Assembly: GCA_048213135.1 (NCBI GenBank)
Contig: PS015365.1
Span: 30,183-51,840 of the forward strand
DNA: 21,658 nucleotides
Direction: 5' to 3'
Origin: Reclinomonas americana ATCC 50394
Taxonomy: Eukaryota > Jakobida > Jakobea > Jakobida
Both the position numbers and the translations under genes were made by a program. The notes under the pieces were generated by a model. It was not told the origin of the DNA and ran no database searches. It saw only the letters and a list, made by a program, of their open reading frames with translations. Shown in pieces: positions 1 to 11,692 of the stretch; position 1 is the stretch's first letter; every line of letters starts with the position of its first letter.

Positions 1-10
1 AACCGTACCA

Positions 11-23
11 CGACGACGACGAC

Positions 24-100
<77 letters not shown>
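11..100. repeat. (CGA)n followed by a long (CA)n microsatellite
   Basis: A short CGA run (about 11-26) passes into an uninterrupted CA run to position 100. On the minus strand, the sense strand of the neighbouring tectonic gene, it reads (GT)n and forms the very start of that gene's second intron. Confidence 0.97.
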
Positions 101-102
<2 letters not shown>

Positions 103-460
103 CTGTGTGCAGTCAGTGTCACAGCAACAGTTCACATCGCACACGGCGGCCGTCAGATCGCAGATGCAGCTGCCGAGAGCTGTCCATCACAGACAATGTG
201 AGTGTGATGACAACACACTCTGTCAGGCACACACACACTCTCTCTCTCCTCTGCCACACGAGCACGCAACAGATGGTCTGTGTGTTGAGTGCGCCTGTCT
301 TGAGATTGGCAAAGTCCACCGGGTACGTGCTCGTGATGCCGGTGGCGGCTTGTGCGCGCACCTCCGACACACAGCACAAGAGGGCCACTATGGTGACTAC
401 CAGCACCACCAGCAAGGGCAGAGGGAGGGAAACAGGCGACACGATTAATCTCCTTCTCAT
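101..460 (-). CDS. Tectonic-family (TCTN) protein, N-terminal part; gene continues past the left edge
   Basis: Two exons are visible: 460-271 (63 codons plus 1 nt) and 179-101. Exon 1 starts with Met-Arg-Arg-Arg, then a strongly hydrophobic stretch (about residues 11-30) ending VSEVRA|QAA, a typical secretory signal peptide. Exon 2 encodes CICDLTAAVCDVNCCC followed by DTDC, the cysteine-rich signature at the start of the tectonic domain. The intron (270-180, 91 nt) has donor GTTGCG and acceptor GACAG; the phases agree (T+CT = Ser). In known families tectonics are secreted or membrane proteins of the MKS/B9 complex at the ciliary transition zone, so the organism probably builds cilia. The exon 2 donor is AG|GTGTGT, inside the (GT)n tract. 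The gene lies 147 nt downstream of the RPT3 stop, same strand. Which TCTN paralogue it is cannot be said. Confidence 0.85.
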
Positions 461-607
461 CGTGATTGTCGATGATCGAGTCGATAATGGGCAGTTTGTG
501 TCCCGCACGTTCTTGTTTTTTTGTTTTTTTCATTGGCCTCTCCTCTTGACCGCCTCACAGTCGACCACCACAGCGTATCGCACACATCTCGCCTCCGTCG
601 CCACCGC
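461..607. other. Spacer between RPT3 stop and tectonic start
   Basis: This 147-nt interval must hold the RPT3 3' end and the tectonic promoter. The only notable feature is a T-rich run on the plus strand (about 512-530), which is A-rich in the sense of both genes. No clear polyadenylation hexamer or TATA box was recognised. Confidence 0.6.
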
Positions 608-2970
<2,363 letters not shown>

Positions 2971-3307
2971 TGCGTGTTGGTTGGTGTGATGGTGAGAGGA
3001 CATTTTGGCGGGACATGAAAGAACGGCATGCGAACGTCGAAGCAACCTTCCTCGTCGAATGGAGCATCAAGGACTCTGTGAGTGAGTGCAAATGACCTGG
3101 CAAGTCGCGCCGTTAACAAATTTTCCTGATCGTCGCCAATGGACGTCGACGCCAAGGTTCCACGTAAACATGCGAAAGCGTTAATTATTGGTGATTCGCT
3201 CTCCTCTCTCCCTGCCTCTAAACAGTGTCATCCGTGCCGAGAAGTGTCACCTTGTCTCGGTTTTCTCCTTGCCCTGTGTGCGCACGCACACAGCATGAGC
3301 AACGTCG
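2971..3307. promoter_or_regulatory. Spacer between MFS stop and RPT3 start
   Basis: This 337-nt interval separates two genes on the minus strand and must contain the MFS 3' end and the RPT3 promoter and 5' UTR. I see no convincing ORF, TATA box, repeat or RNA gene. The part next to RPT3 (about 3030-3200) is AT-richer than the genes, as expected for a promoter. Confidence 0.5.
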
Positions 3308-5747
3308 TCACCTCATCGGCTGCCCACTCTCCTCACGTACCATCTCCTCCATTTCCACGTCCAGTTCCGACTGCGACGACGTGGGCGTCGATCCGATCAG
3401 TCGTGCACCGATCTCGGCATCGCTGCCGATCTCGCGGAGAGTGGAATGGCGACCAGCGACGACATCGTCGTCCTCGTCGTCGACGCCATCCAGGGCACTT
3501 CCGCCGTGAGGCCCCAGCGTCGGCAGCTCCACGCCCTTGGTCTCCGGCAACACCCAGATCCACAGTGCAGTACCTGACATGCACCACATGTCAGACCACC
3601 ATGCATTGCATGGCGTCAATTGCTAAAAACACGAACCAATGGCCAAGCCGGTGGGGATCATGAGACCGCCGGTGAGTCCACCCGATTCCGCAGCCGCAGA
3701 CACCACCACTGGTGCCAGCAGCTGGATGGCGCGGGCCACGTTGTAGGCCAGGCCCATCATGGTGCCGCGCACCTCCTGTTTGCCGCAGTGAGGTGAGTCA
3801 ACCGGAATATACGTGGTGCTGCACATGAAAACAAAGAGACCACAGCACCAGTGGGAACAACTCGGCCAGCAGCGCTCCAAAACCTGCAGCACAATCAGCA
3901 AGCGCAGAAATACACAGGGAAAGCACACAGAATGCGACGCAACCCGCAGTGACTCCATGTCCAAAGCCGAGCATGATCATGACGATCCAAAACACGGCGG
4001 GCGTCACTGCACGGCGGCGATCAGAAACACAGGAAGCACACGCAGCAGCGAGTGCTGCATCCAACCCCCACCTGCCAGGTAGCTCCATCCAAAGGCCAGT
4101 GCGCCCGTCGCACCGGCAATGATGAGTGCGAAGAAGCAGAAGGCGGGCCGACGACCGATGTGATCGGCGAACCAGCCGAAGGTGACCATTCCCAACAGTT
4201 GGCCGAGCTGCATGGAACCACGGCTCAGTGCACGCGAGTACATAGAAGTAAAGAACAACCTGCGAATGTGCACCTGTGCGGAAAAGACCCACAGGAAACT
4301 CTTGCCGACGCCCTGCATGAGATTGTCGCGCAAGTACGTCGGCAACCACGTGTACGCCGCTGCGCGCGCATGAGTAAGCAAAGCGAGCAATGACATAGAG
4401 AAAGAAGGGAAGAGACGCACCCCAATAGCTGCCCAAGTACTCCACCAGACAGAGAAAACACGATTAGTTCGCAGGAAAGGAAAAGGATAACGAGCACGAC
4501 ATGAATGGAGTATCTTCAACACGCCCAGCATCCACGCAGCAAAGAGGCGCCACAACAGACGATCTCCACGCTTCACGTCACGCCAAAACCCACTGCAACC
4601 ACCGTGAGAGCTCTTCTCGTTGGAGATGGCGACGGAGCGGCGAATCCAGAACACGAGCACTGCGGCAGCGTGAGCGTGACAACACATAGCACTGTTCTTC
4701 ACCGTACTCCACGACGCAACAGGCCGAGGCGCTGCAACCGATCAGCACTGCGCGCCAGCCAATGGCCGGCGCCAGAATGTAGCCGAAAAAGGCCGCCAGC
4801 GCCACACCAAGCTGCAGGTGGAGATTGAGTGGCGGCGGGCAGACGCGCGCGAGAGGAACGTACACACACCGGTTGACCAGATTGCAGTGCAGCCGAGGCA
4901 CGCCCACGCACGGCGGGTTCCACAGCCTCGGCTAACAGGCTGTGTCCCACGGCCCACTCGCCACCAACACCCAAGCTGCATGCCGCACACAGTGAGAAAA
5001 GGCAAGGTTGGAGCACTCGTCAAGCGCATTCACGCAACCCCACAACTGCTCTGCCGAGCAGAAAGATGATGGTGTTGGGTGCCAGTCCGCAGATAAGCGA
5101 GCCCGCCGAGTACATCAGGATCGTGGCTGACAGCCTGCACGCTCCTTCAGTCAACACGAGCAGAACACATTCCTGTGGAGAGGCCGACGCAACATGGTTC
5201 TCTTGCCCACATGATCACTCAAGAAGCCAGCCACGACACCTCCGACTCCCGACGTCGACAGTGCAATGCCTGCACCCCAAACACATGAGCAACACTCCAC
5301 AGGCACACACACACAGTGAGAGTCTCTCACCAAGTGACCACGCCTCGACATTCGGAGCAAACTGCAGATCCTTGGCCACTGTTGTGTTGATGAAACTAAA
5401 CAGAGTCAACTGTGGTGCACAAAGAGCGAGAGAGAACGAGTGAGCTGACTGGTGCACGAGGTGAGAGACAAGTGACAAGAGCGCGCGCAACATCCATGAA
5501 ATCGAACGTCTGCAATGCATCATCATCATCCGTGTCAGTCAGTGAGTGAGAGCTCTCTCTGCTGCTGGTGTGCGCACAGTGTAGCACGCACCCATCCAAA
5601 CAGCACAAACAGATACAATCGCCACGGGAATGGTCGCTTGGCGGTCGATGCTTCAGGAGCACGCACATTGTCATCGCCTTCCTCTTCTTCTTCTACTACT
5701 TGTGTGCCACTGATCGTCGCCACTCGATGTCGCTGTTGTGATGACAT
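3308..5747 (-). CDS. Major facilitator superfamily transporter (metabolite:H+ symporter type), 500 residues, 15 exons
   Basis: Twelve-helix secondary transporter, substrate unknown. Exons: 5747-5592, 5509-5492, 5409-5331, 5269-5194, 5134-5039, 4975-4870, 4811-4721, 4659-4523, 4439-4421, 4359-4274, 4207-4072, 4006-3944, 3883-3849, 3775-3637, 3573-3308. They sum to 1503 nt. Helix 1 runs into GWTFDFMDLTLFSF (about residues 51-64). Motif A is GFLSDHVGKR (99-108), its second-half copy GWFADHIGRR (299-308). Between them lies LGVGGEWAVGHSLLAE with RGRA, typical of organic-anion and sialate/lactate-type MFS members. Helix 10 is followed by LAELFPLEVRGTMMG, and helix 12 ends WVLPETKG (417-426). The tails are probably cytosolic: an acidic N-terminus (EEEEE) and a 74-residue Asp/Glu/Ser-rich C-terminus. 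Exons of 18, 19 and 35 nt are unusually small. The start lies 71 nt from the stop of the phosphate exporter gene. Confidence 0.93.
3574..3636 (-). other. Last MFS intron: two hairpins, 3' splice site inside a stem
   Basis: This 63-nt intron has donor GTTCGT and acceptor GTCAG. Two inverted repeats occupy it: a perfect 8-bp stem CTGACATG/CATGTCAG with a 5-nt loop (3574-3594) and CCATGCA/TGCATGG around one central base (3599-3613). In the RNA the terminal AG of the intron is paired in the first stem. Confidence 0.75.
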
Positions 5748-5818
5748 GGGTGACTGATACAGCTCTCTCTTTCGTTGCCTGATCGTGACAGAGGACGACG
5801 GAAAGGACAGCTTGCAGT
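5748..5818. other. 71-nt spacer between phosphate exporter stop and MFS start
   Basis: Very short head-to-tail spacer. It must hold the 3' end of the upstream gene and the promoter of the transporter, unless the two transcripts overlap. No element could be recognised. Confidence 0.6.
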
Positions 5819-8800
5819 TCACTTGTCGACCACCACTGCAGACGGTGCTGGCATGGTTATCTCCAGTGTCATTCCTGCAGCGCCTGCATCGCTGGAATGC
5901 CTCCTCATCTCCGCACTCGGCATCGACTGGTCGTCCAGGGACTCGAGCGATCCGACAGACGCCACCACCGGTCGTGTTGCAGGCAGCAGCAGTCGCTGCG
6001 ACGACGATGAGTGCGCCGGCAGCCATGCTTCCGACAGGTGGCTGTCGGTGGAGGCGGGTGCCGGCAGGTTCGCGTGCATTGCGGGCGGCCGGCGGTGATG
6101 CAGTCCTCCTGAGCCGGATCCTGCGGCGCTTCCGCGGCCAACCATCTCGGTGAGGGAGGGCACGCGGTTCCACGGTTGCAGCTCGTCGACCATGCAGTGC
6201 ACGTCGTACAGACTGGTGTACGAGTGTGACGAACGAAGCCGCGGAGACGCCGGCGGAGACGGTTGATCCTGTTGGTGCTGCTGCTGCAGTTGTCGCTTGG
6301 CGTCCTGGATGAGGATGTTGTGATCCTGCGTGTCGTCGGGAAGGCGACGATCGAGCTCGTTGTTGAATGGCAGCGGAGTGATGCGCACGGCACGGAATCC
6401 GTCGCAGTTGTTGGCGTGCTCGTTCTCCAGCCGGAACACGTTCCAGATGACGCGCCGCACGATCTCGCACACGGAGAGGCCGAGTTGCTCGATGGGTTTC
6501 AGCAGGCCGCTGTCGATGATGAGGGTGACCTGGTGGTGGGAGGGAGAGAGATGGAGTCAGGAAGGACAAGGAGGACTGAGCTGAGCGACGACGAGCGACG
6601 TACCTGCACAATCCAAGCAAGGCGCATGGCGGTGTTGAGAACGATGGCCACGTAATAGCTCCAGGTCGGGAACATGAGTTGCTGGGAGGGGAGAAGAAGC
6701 CACGCAATGAGGACTTCTCGTCTCCTTTCACACTCCTCGCCCAATCCACTCACCTTGCGCAGCATCCAGTGCCTCCTCCCTCTCGTCGCCACCAAACCCC
6801 AATCCATCTGCCGACACACAAGACTCAACAAATGCCTCCTTCCCCTGTCTTTCTCCGTGCTAACTCTCACCTTCACATCCCACGCAATCCTGTACAGCGT
6901 CGCTGCGACACTCATAATGACATACGCGACAAGCCACCCGGTCTGCTGCGGGTACGTCGCCTTCAGACTGGCAAACAACACCGAGGGGACCGACAGAAGG
7001 TATTTGACTGCGTTGCCCAAGTGCGGCCAGGCCTTGCGTGGCTTCGGCGTGTCCCAGTATCGCCGGAAGCACTGGAGTAGGCGCCAGAGTGCCGGCAGCG
7101 TCTGGAACAGAGACGCCACGATGAGCGTGTTGGTCCGACTCAGCGTCGGAGAACCAGTGGCCTCTGAAACCAGCGCCAGCGTAATATCGGTCATGGCTCC
7201 CGTGCAGCTGGTCATCTGATCGCCAAGCCAAAAGTCCTGGAACAGAACGGGGTAGAAGGGCGCGGCCATGATGCGCCAGCACGTGCGGAGAAAGTAGAAG
7301 CGGCCAGTGTAGTGCAGTATGCGGAACGGACAACAGAGAATCGCCATGACTGCGGTGTGTAATGCAGGTCAGTACATGGCGCAGCAAGGGCGGTACTTCC
7401 ATAAGAGCACGCAACGAGTGGCAAAGAGGCCCCACGGATACACCTTGCGTGGAATGACGGAAATGTCGATCGCGGTGGTCACGTTGTTGAGCCACAGCAC
7501 AAAGCACACACTCACACAGCCGAGCACCGCCGTCGCAATGGCCATGAGCCGGTGCGCCGACAGCGTGGTGCGCGGATCAAAGTCGAAGATGAAGATCCAG
7601 TTGATGCGACGCGCGCGCCAGATTTCCGTGTTGACTGCGAAGCCGAACAGGAAGAGCGCCAGGAGGGCCATGGCGCGGAAAACGGCCAGCTCAGCCGAAG
7701 CCTCGGCGGCCAGCAGGAAGCGCGACACCGCGTCATTGTCGAAAAAGTAGGCAATCGTGCACATGAGAACCACGGTGATCCCTGCGAGAACATCAGCAGT
7801 TAGTGACAGTTCCTCCTTCCCCCTTGTGTCTGGAAGAAAGCAACGCAACCAGCGCAGAGGCCAATGATAAACACATCAAAGTGGTGCGGCTGCGTGACCT
7901 GCTCTTCGGCGTTGACCAGCTTGAGAGAAGACAGCGTTGTCTTGCGCGAGCTCTCCTTGAACAGCTTGCTGTACAGCTCCTCGAGTTCGTCGAGCCACCT
8001 CTTGACCTGATCAATGCCAGAGTACAGTCGAGTCTGGTGCAGATCGTGGAGCAGTTGGTCGGCGGCCTCCGTATCCTTGGACATCTTGCGCATCTTCTTC
8101 ACAATCTTGATCACGGCGGTGTAGTTGAGAATGCTGAACGGAATGAGTAAGCAGAGAGAGCAAAGATCGAGTGCATCTACCTCTCTCGCCCACTCACCAA
8201 AAGTTGTTCAGATGGTAGCACAACGTGTACTGCTCCTGGAACGCCTTTTGCAGCGTGCGATACGTCACCGCAAACTGCGAGCGCGTCATCGACGTCTCCG
8301 GCGCCTGCCGCTCATTCGCCGCCTTGGCCTCCTCCAAGAACCGCGGCGCATACTTGTGCAGCTTCACCCATCGATCGCCCGCCACCGCAGCCTTCTCCTC
8401 GAAGAACACCGCCGCCTTGGTCATCTGCTGCCGCAGCGCTTGCACGAAAATGTCCACGGCCCGGTGATGATCCATCACGGGCGAGCTCAGCACGTCTGCC
8501 GGTGTCTCCTGGGCACCACCGCCATCGCCCTGCATCACTACTGTCCGATCCAGCTCCAGATTGAACTCCTCGTCCACATGCCGCAGCTGTCGCACCATCT
8601 CCATCGACTCGTGCTGTGTGAGCGTCGTGTGGTTCCCAGTCTCCGCCGCTGCTGCTGACTCCCCGTCCTCCTCCTCTGCTGCTGCTGCTGCTGGTGTCGT
8701 CGGGGTGAGGAACAGTCCAGGCACCATCACACCCGGGGTGCAGACAGGCAGAGCGCCCTCATCATCATCGTTCTCCTCGTCAACATATCGATGATGCACG

Positions 8801-9054
8801 TGATTTCGAACATCATGATGATCATCGTCGTCGTGGACACCAGCAGAGCCACGCCTGTCCTCTACATCTCCTACGCGTGCTTGCACAGTGTGCGGTGCAG
8901 AGAGTTGTTGTGGGGGAGGTGGTTCATGCTCCTGCGGTTCCAACTGCAGGGCGGACTTGGAGGCCTTGAGAATGCGTTTCAGCGCTGCGTAGGCGACGTA
9001 CTTGGCCTGCCACTCGGGCGTCGCGTGGTCCTTCAGGTGTCGCCCGAAGCGCAT
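5819..9054 (-). CDS. XPR1/PHO1-type SPX-EXS phosphate exporter, 942 residues
   Basis: Phosphate exporter of the eukaryotic XPR1/PHO1/SYG1 family, gated by inositol pyrophosphates bound to the SPX domain. Exons: 9054-8198, 8133-7850, 7781-7416, 7349-6871, 6807-6754, 6681-6604, 6529-5819; total 2829 nt. The start [20 protein letters not shown] is the classic SPX first helix. The basic helix [13 protein letters not shown] (about residues 293-305) supplies SPX lysines. Between them lies a long acidic, His-rich and Ala-rich insertion (about 45-190). Membrane helices follow. The EXS domain includes QDFWLGDQ (541-548), [27 protein letters not shown] at an exon junction, and [18 protein letters not shown] (731-748). 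The last about 180 residues are a low-complexity cytosolic tail rich in Gln, Ser and Pro. Two of six introns use GTTGCG donors. Upstream (191 nt) is the inositol monophosphatase gene on the same strand. Confidence 0.96.
8757..8840. repeat. Imperfect GAT/CAT/GAC trinucleotide tract inside the SPX insertion
   Basis: Coding repeat of the phosphate exporter gene: imperfect runs of ATC, ATG and GTC triplets on the plus strand encode Asp- and His-rich stretches (DDDDHH and ENDDDE) on the minus strand. Confidence 0.8.
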
Positions 9055-9245
9055 GTGTATGTGCGCTCTCTTTGTGAAGGAAGCTTCAAAACAACCAAAT
9101 GACTGTTTCACGAAGTTCCAATTGGCGACGGAGAGGTGGTGGTGCACAAAGGTGAGGCGATTCCTTCCCTGCAACAACATGTGCGGCTACGTGCGAGCGT
9201 GCGTCCAGCAGAATCGTTGTTCTTTTCTTCGATCACTGTATTTCC

Positions 9246-11106
9246 TCACTGCTCAGCAGCCACGGTCGACGAGGCAGCCGGCAGCGGATCGTCGAGCACC
9301 GGCACCAGCTCGAGTGCCACGGTGCGGTTGCAGGTGGCGAGGATGCGACGCCGGCCAATGTCAAAGTGCTCGCCGGAGGGGTCGATGACGGTCTGCGAGG
9401 TGGGGCGATCAGAATACGGGAAGAAACGCAGGATGACGACGACAGGGAGAGAGAGACGAAACTCCGCCGGCTTCGCGAATGAGCACGACTCCGGCGCACA
9501 TATCCCACGACTTGACGCCGTTCTCGTAGTACACTACTGACCGGAAAAGAGGGTGGATTAGCAGCAGAAGTGGCACGAGAATACTTTTCTCTCATCACAG
9601 ACCGTCGCCACGACCGCACGCCACCCAGGCCATGCTGATGGCGCAGCTGCCGAGCATGCGAATGGCTGTGGGGGGTGAGAGGGAGAAAGGAGGGTGAGAC
9701 AAAGGCGGGAAGGGGTGAGGGGCGAGAGAAGAGAAGGATGAAGAGAAGGACGAGACAAGGAACGAAGAGGGACGAGAGACATCAAGAAGAGGGACGAGCG
9801 ACGAGACAGGAGGTAAAACAGGAGAACCGAGTGACGAGAACAGTGAAAAGACTCAAGGGATGAGACACGAGGGATGAGACAAGGGGGAAGGGTGAGGGGG
9901 AAGGGGAAGGGCGAGAGAAGAGAAAAGACAATGAAAGAAGAGGGACGAGGGATAAGAATGAAGGGATGAGACAACACGGAAGACATGGCACAAAGGTGAG
10001 ACAATAGTAGAGAGGCAAGCGTTGTGGCATGCGAGTGAGGCGAGGCAGCACGAGGGATGAGACAAGAGAGGTGAGCGACAACAAGGATACATTACACGAG
10101 ATGAGAGAGGAGATGAGGAACGAATGAGAGACGAGACAAGGAATGCTGCACGAAAAAGGAGTCGACGAGACAAGGGAAGAATACAAGAACAAAGTAAACA
10201 GAGACGAGGGAAAGAGTCAAGGGTTGTGGCACGAGGGATAAGACAAGAGACATGACGAGGGTGAGGTGAGACAAGAGAAGAGAGTCAAGAGATGTGAGCG
10301 ACAACACGGTTGATGACATAAGTGTGCGGCGAGACAAGAGATTCAAAGAACAGAGCTCACCGCGCACAGGCTTGGAGGCCACACGATCGAGACGCGCCAT
10401 GTACTCGGCCTTGTAGGCCACGTCACGACTGGCGGGAATGTTGGTGATGATCATGGCATCCTCGGCGCGCGCCGTGGCCGTCGACGTCGAGATGCGCTCA
10501 CCGTTGCAAAACGCACCTTCGCCCACAATCGCCGTAAACACCTCATCGCGATACGGATCATAGATCACTGTGGCCACCTCGCACGTGAATGCAACAAAAG
10601 ACGAGCGCGCGCGAGTGTGTGGGTGGCACAAGTCGCACCTCCAACAACGGGTTCGCGATTGATGGTGAGGCCAATGGAGACCACCGACATGGGCAGAGTG
10701 TGGCAAAAGTTGGTGGTGCCATCCAACGGGTCGACGATCCAGCACGGGCCGACCTCGGGGATGCCATTCTGGCCCTCGTCGCCCGTGCACTCCTCGCCAA
10801 TGAAGGGAATGTCGGGGAACTCGAGGACAAGTCGCGATCGCACCTGCGCACGCAGTCAGGGAGAGAGTACAGAGCGAGTGTGTGGGGAGTGCGTACCAAA
10901 TCCTCCACGGCCTTGTCGGTCTCTGTGACAAAGTCGTTGGCGCTCTTCAGTGTGAGGTGCTTCTCTCGACGCACATCGCCGGCAATCAGTGCGCCGGCCT
11001 CCTGTGCAATGTGTAAGCGTGTTGGGGAAAGAGCGCAATGCACATATGCACACGCAACGCGAGCTACTTCAGCGGCAATGCGCAGACAACGCCCGAGATC
11101 AGTCAT
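9246..11106 (-). CDS. Inositol monophosphatase (IMPase), 281 residues, 7 exons
   Basis: Mg2+-dependent, Li+-sensitive-type phosphatase releasing free myo-inositol from inositol monophosphates in the cytosol. Exons: 11106-11059, 11001-10897, 10843-10639, 10567-10361, 9665-9603, 9533-9463 (or 9536-9463), 9392-9246; total 846 nt with the shorter exon 6. Motifs: SANDFVTETDKAVE near the N-terminus; metal ligand GEE (E68/E69); motif 1 WIVDPLDGTTN (86-96, D89 and D92); IYDPYRDEVFTA and GEGAFCNGE; motif 2 SWDMCAGVVLIREAGG (W219, D220). The length is close to animal IMPA1 (277), and D220 has the same number as the human catalytic Asp. Exon 6 has a CAGTAG tandem acceptor; the distal AG fits the family length. 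Intron 4 (695 nt) carries a degenerate minisatellite. It diverges from the plus-strand gene at 11693. All key residues are present. Confidence 0.96.
9666..10360 (-). repeat. Degenerate minisatellite in IMPase intron 4, sense core TTGTCTC
   Basis: The intron (donor GTGAGC, acceptor CACAG) is purine-rich on the plus strand. GAGACAA occurs at least ten times exactly, in a wider context like GATGAGACAAGAG, with irregular spacing of about 30-110 nt. In the sense RNA the core is UUGUCUC in a C/U-rich background. No long open coding stretch of normal composition is present. Confidence 0.85.
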
Positions 11107-11387
11107 TTTCTCTCACACCTTCCACCCAAATTTACAAACGAAATTTCGTGTGTGTGCGCATTGGGACCGCGAGATGGAGCCAGGCGTTGTCCCCATTGCG
11201 CCTGCGCCACCGTGCCACGTGGCGCGCGTGTGCTTCTCCAACGGCCTGTGCCTGTACAACCCACGTTGCGTGACAAGAAGCAACCAAAAAAAAACACAAA
11301 AAAAGAGTTTTTGCGCGAAATCTCACACCTCTGACTCCTTTTGCCCCTCCCTTCTCTCTCTTTCTTNNNNNNNNNNNNNNNNNNNNC

Positions 11388-11429
<42 letters not shown>

Positions 11430-11692
11430 TGTGTGTGTGGCGTGGCGTGTGCGTGTGTGCGAGAGAGCAGATAATCTCATGGCGTGTGTGTTGCGTACGC
11501 TTTTGCCTTTTTTGCTGTTATCACATCACAGTGATGCTGTTGTTCATAAGTGTGTTGTGAGAGAGAGTGAGTGACTGTGTGTGTATGTGTGTGTGTTTTG
11601 CCGGAGTGGTGATGCATTGTGGTGTTTATTTTTTCATCAAAAAAGAATCACTGTATCTGATTTTGTGGGTTGTTGTTGCAGCCTTTGTCAAC
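11107..11692. promoter_or_regulatory. Divergent intergenic region between IMPase and the plus-strand membrane protein gene
   Basis: This 586-nt interval must drive both divergent genes. It contains A-rich runs (11285-11305), a CT-rich stretch, a 20-N gap (11367-11386), (GA)n then (GT)n (about 11393-11438), and an inverted repeat CATCAC-A-GTGATG (11524-11536). An upstream noncoding or coding exon of the plus-strand gene is possible, because TTGTTGCAG at 11673-11681 looks like a 3' splice site just before the ATG. Confidence 0.5.
11367..11386. other. Assembly gap (20 N)
   Basis: Short run of N between a CT-rich stretch and a (GA)n microsatellite in the divergent intergenic region. Confidence 1.

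Noticed and set aside
5535-6749. 404-codon open frame on the minus strand running through the 3' end of the phosphate exporter into the MFS start
   Set aside because: Only its last 52 codons are the MFS first exon. The rest is an out-of-frame shadow of the exporter tail exons, with Arg/His/Ala-rich composition.
9666-10360. CRISPR array or transposon
   Set aside because: Units are degenerate, spacing is irregular, there are no spacers of fixed length or terminal repeats, and it sits within a eukaryotic intron.
10568-10645. Alternative IMPase intron 3 boundaries giving EPVATVIYDP or EPVVATVIYDP
   Set aside because: Donor GTGCGA at 10638 with acceptor CACAG at 10568 gives EPVVGVIYDPYRDE, the family consensus; the alternatives need a weaker acceptor (GCGAG).
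11524-11536. Inverted repeat CATCAC-A-GTGATG as an operator or transcription factor site
   Set aside because: A 6-bp inverted repeat is expected by chance in a window this size; there is no supporting context beyond the divergent position.
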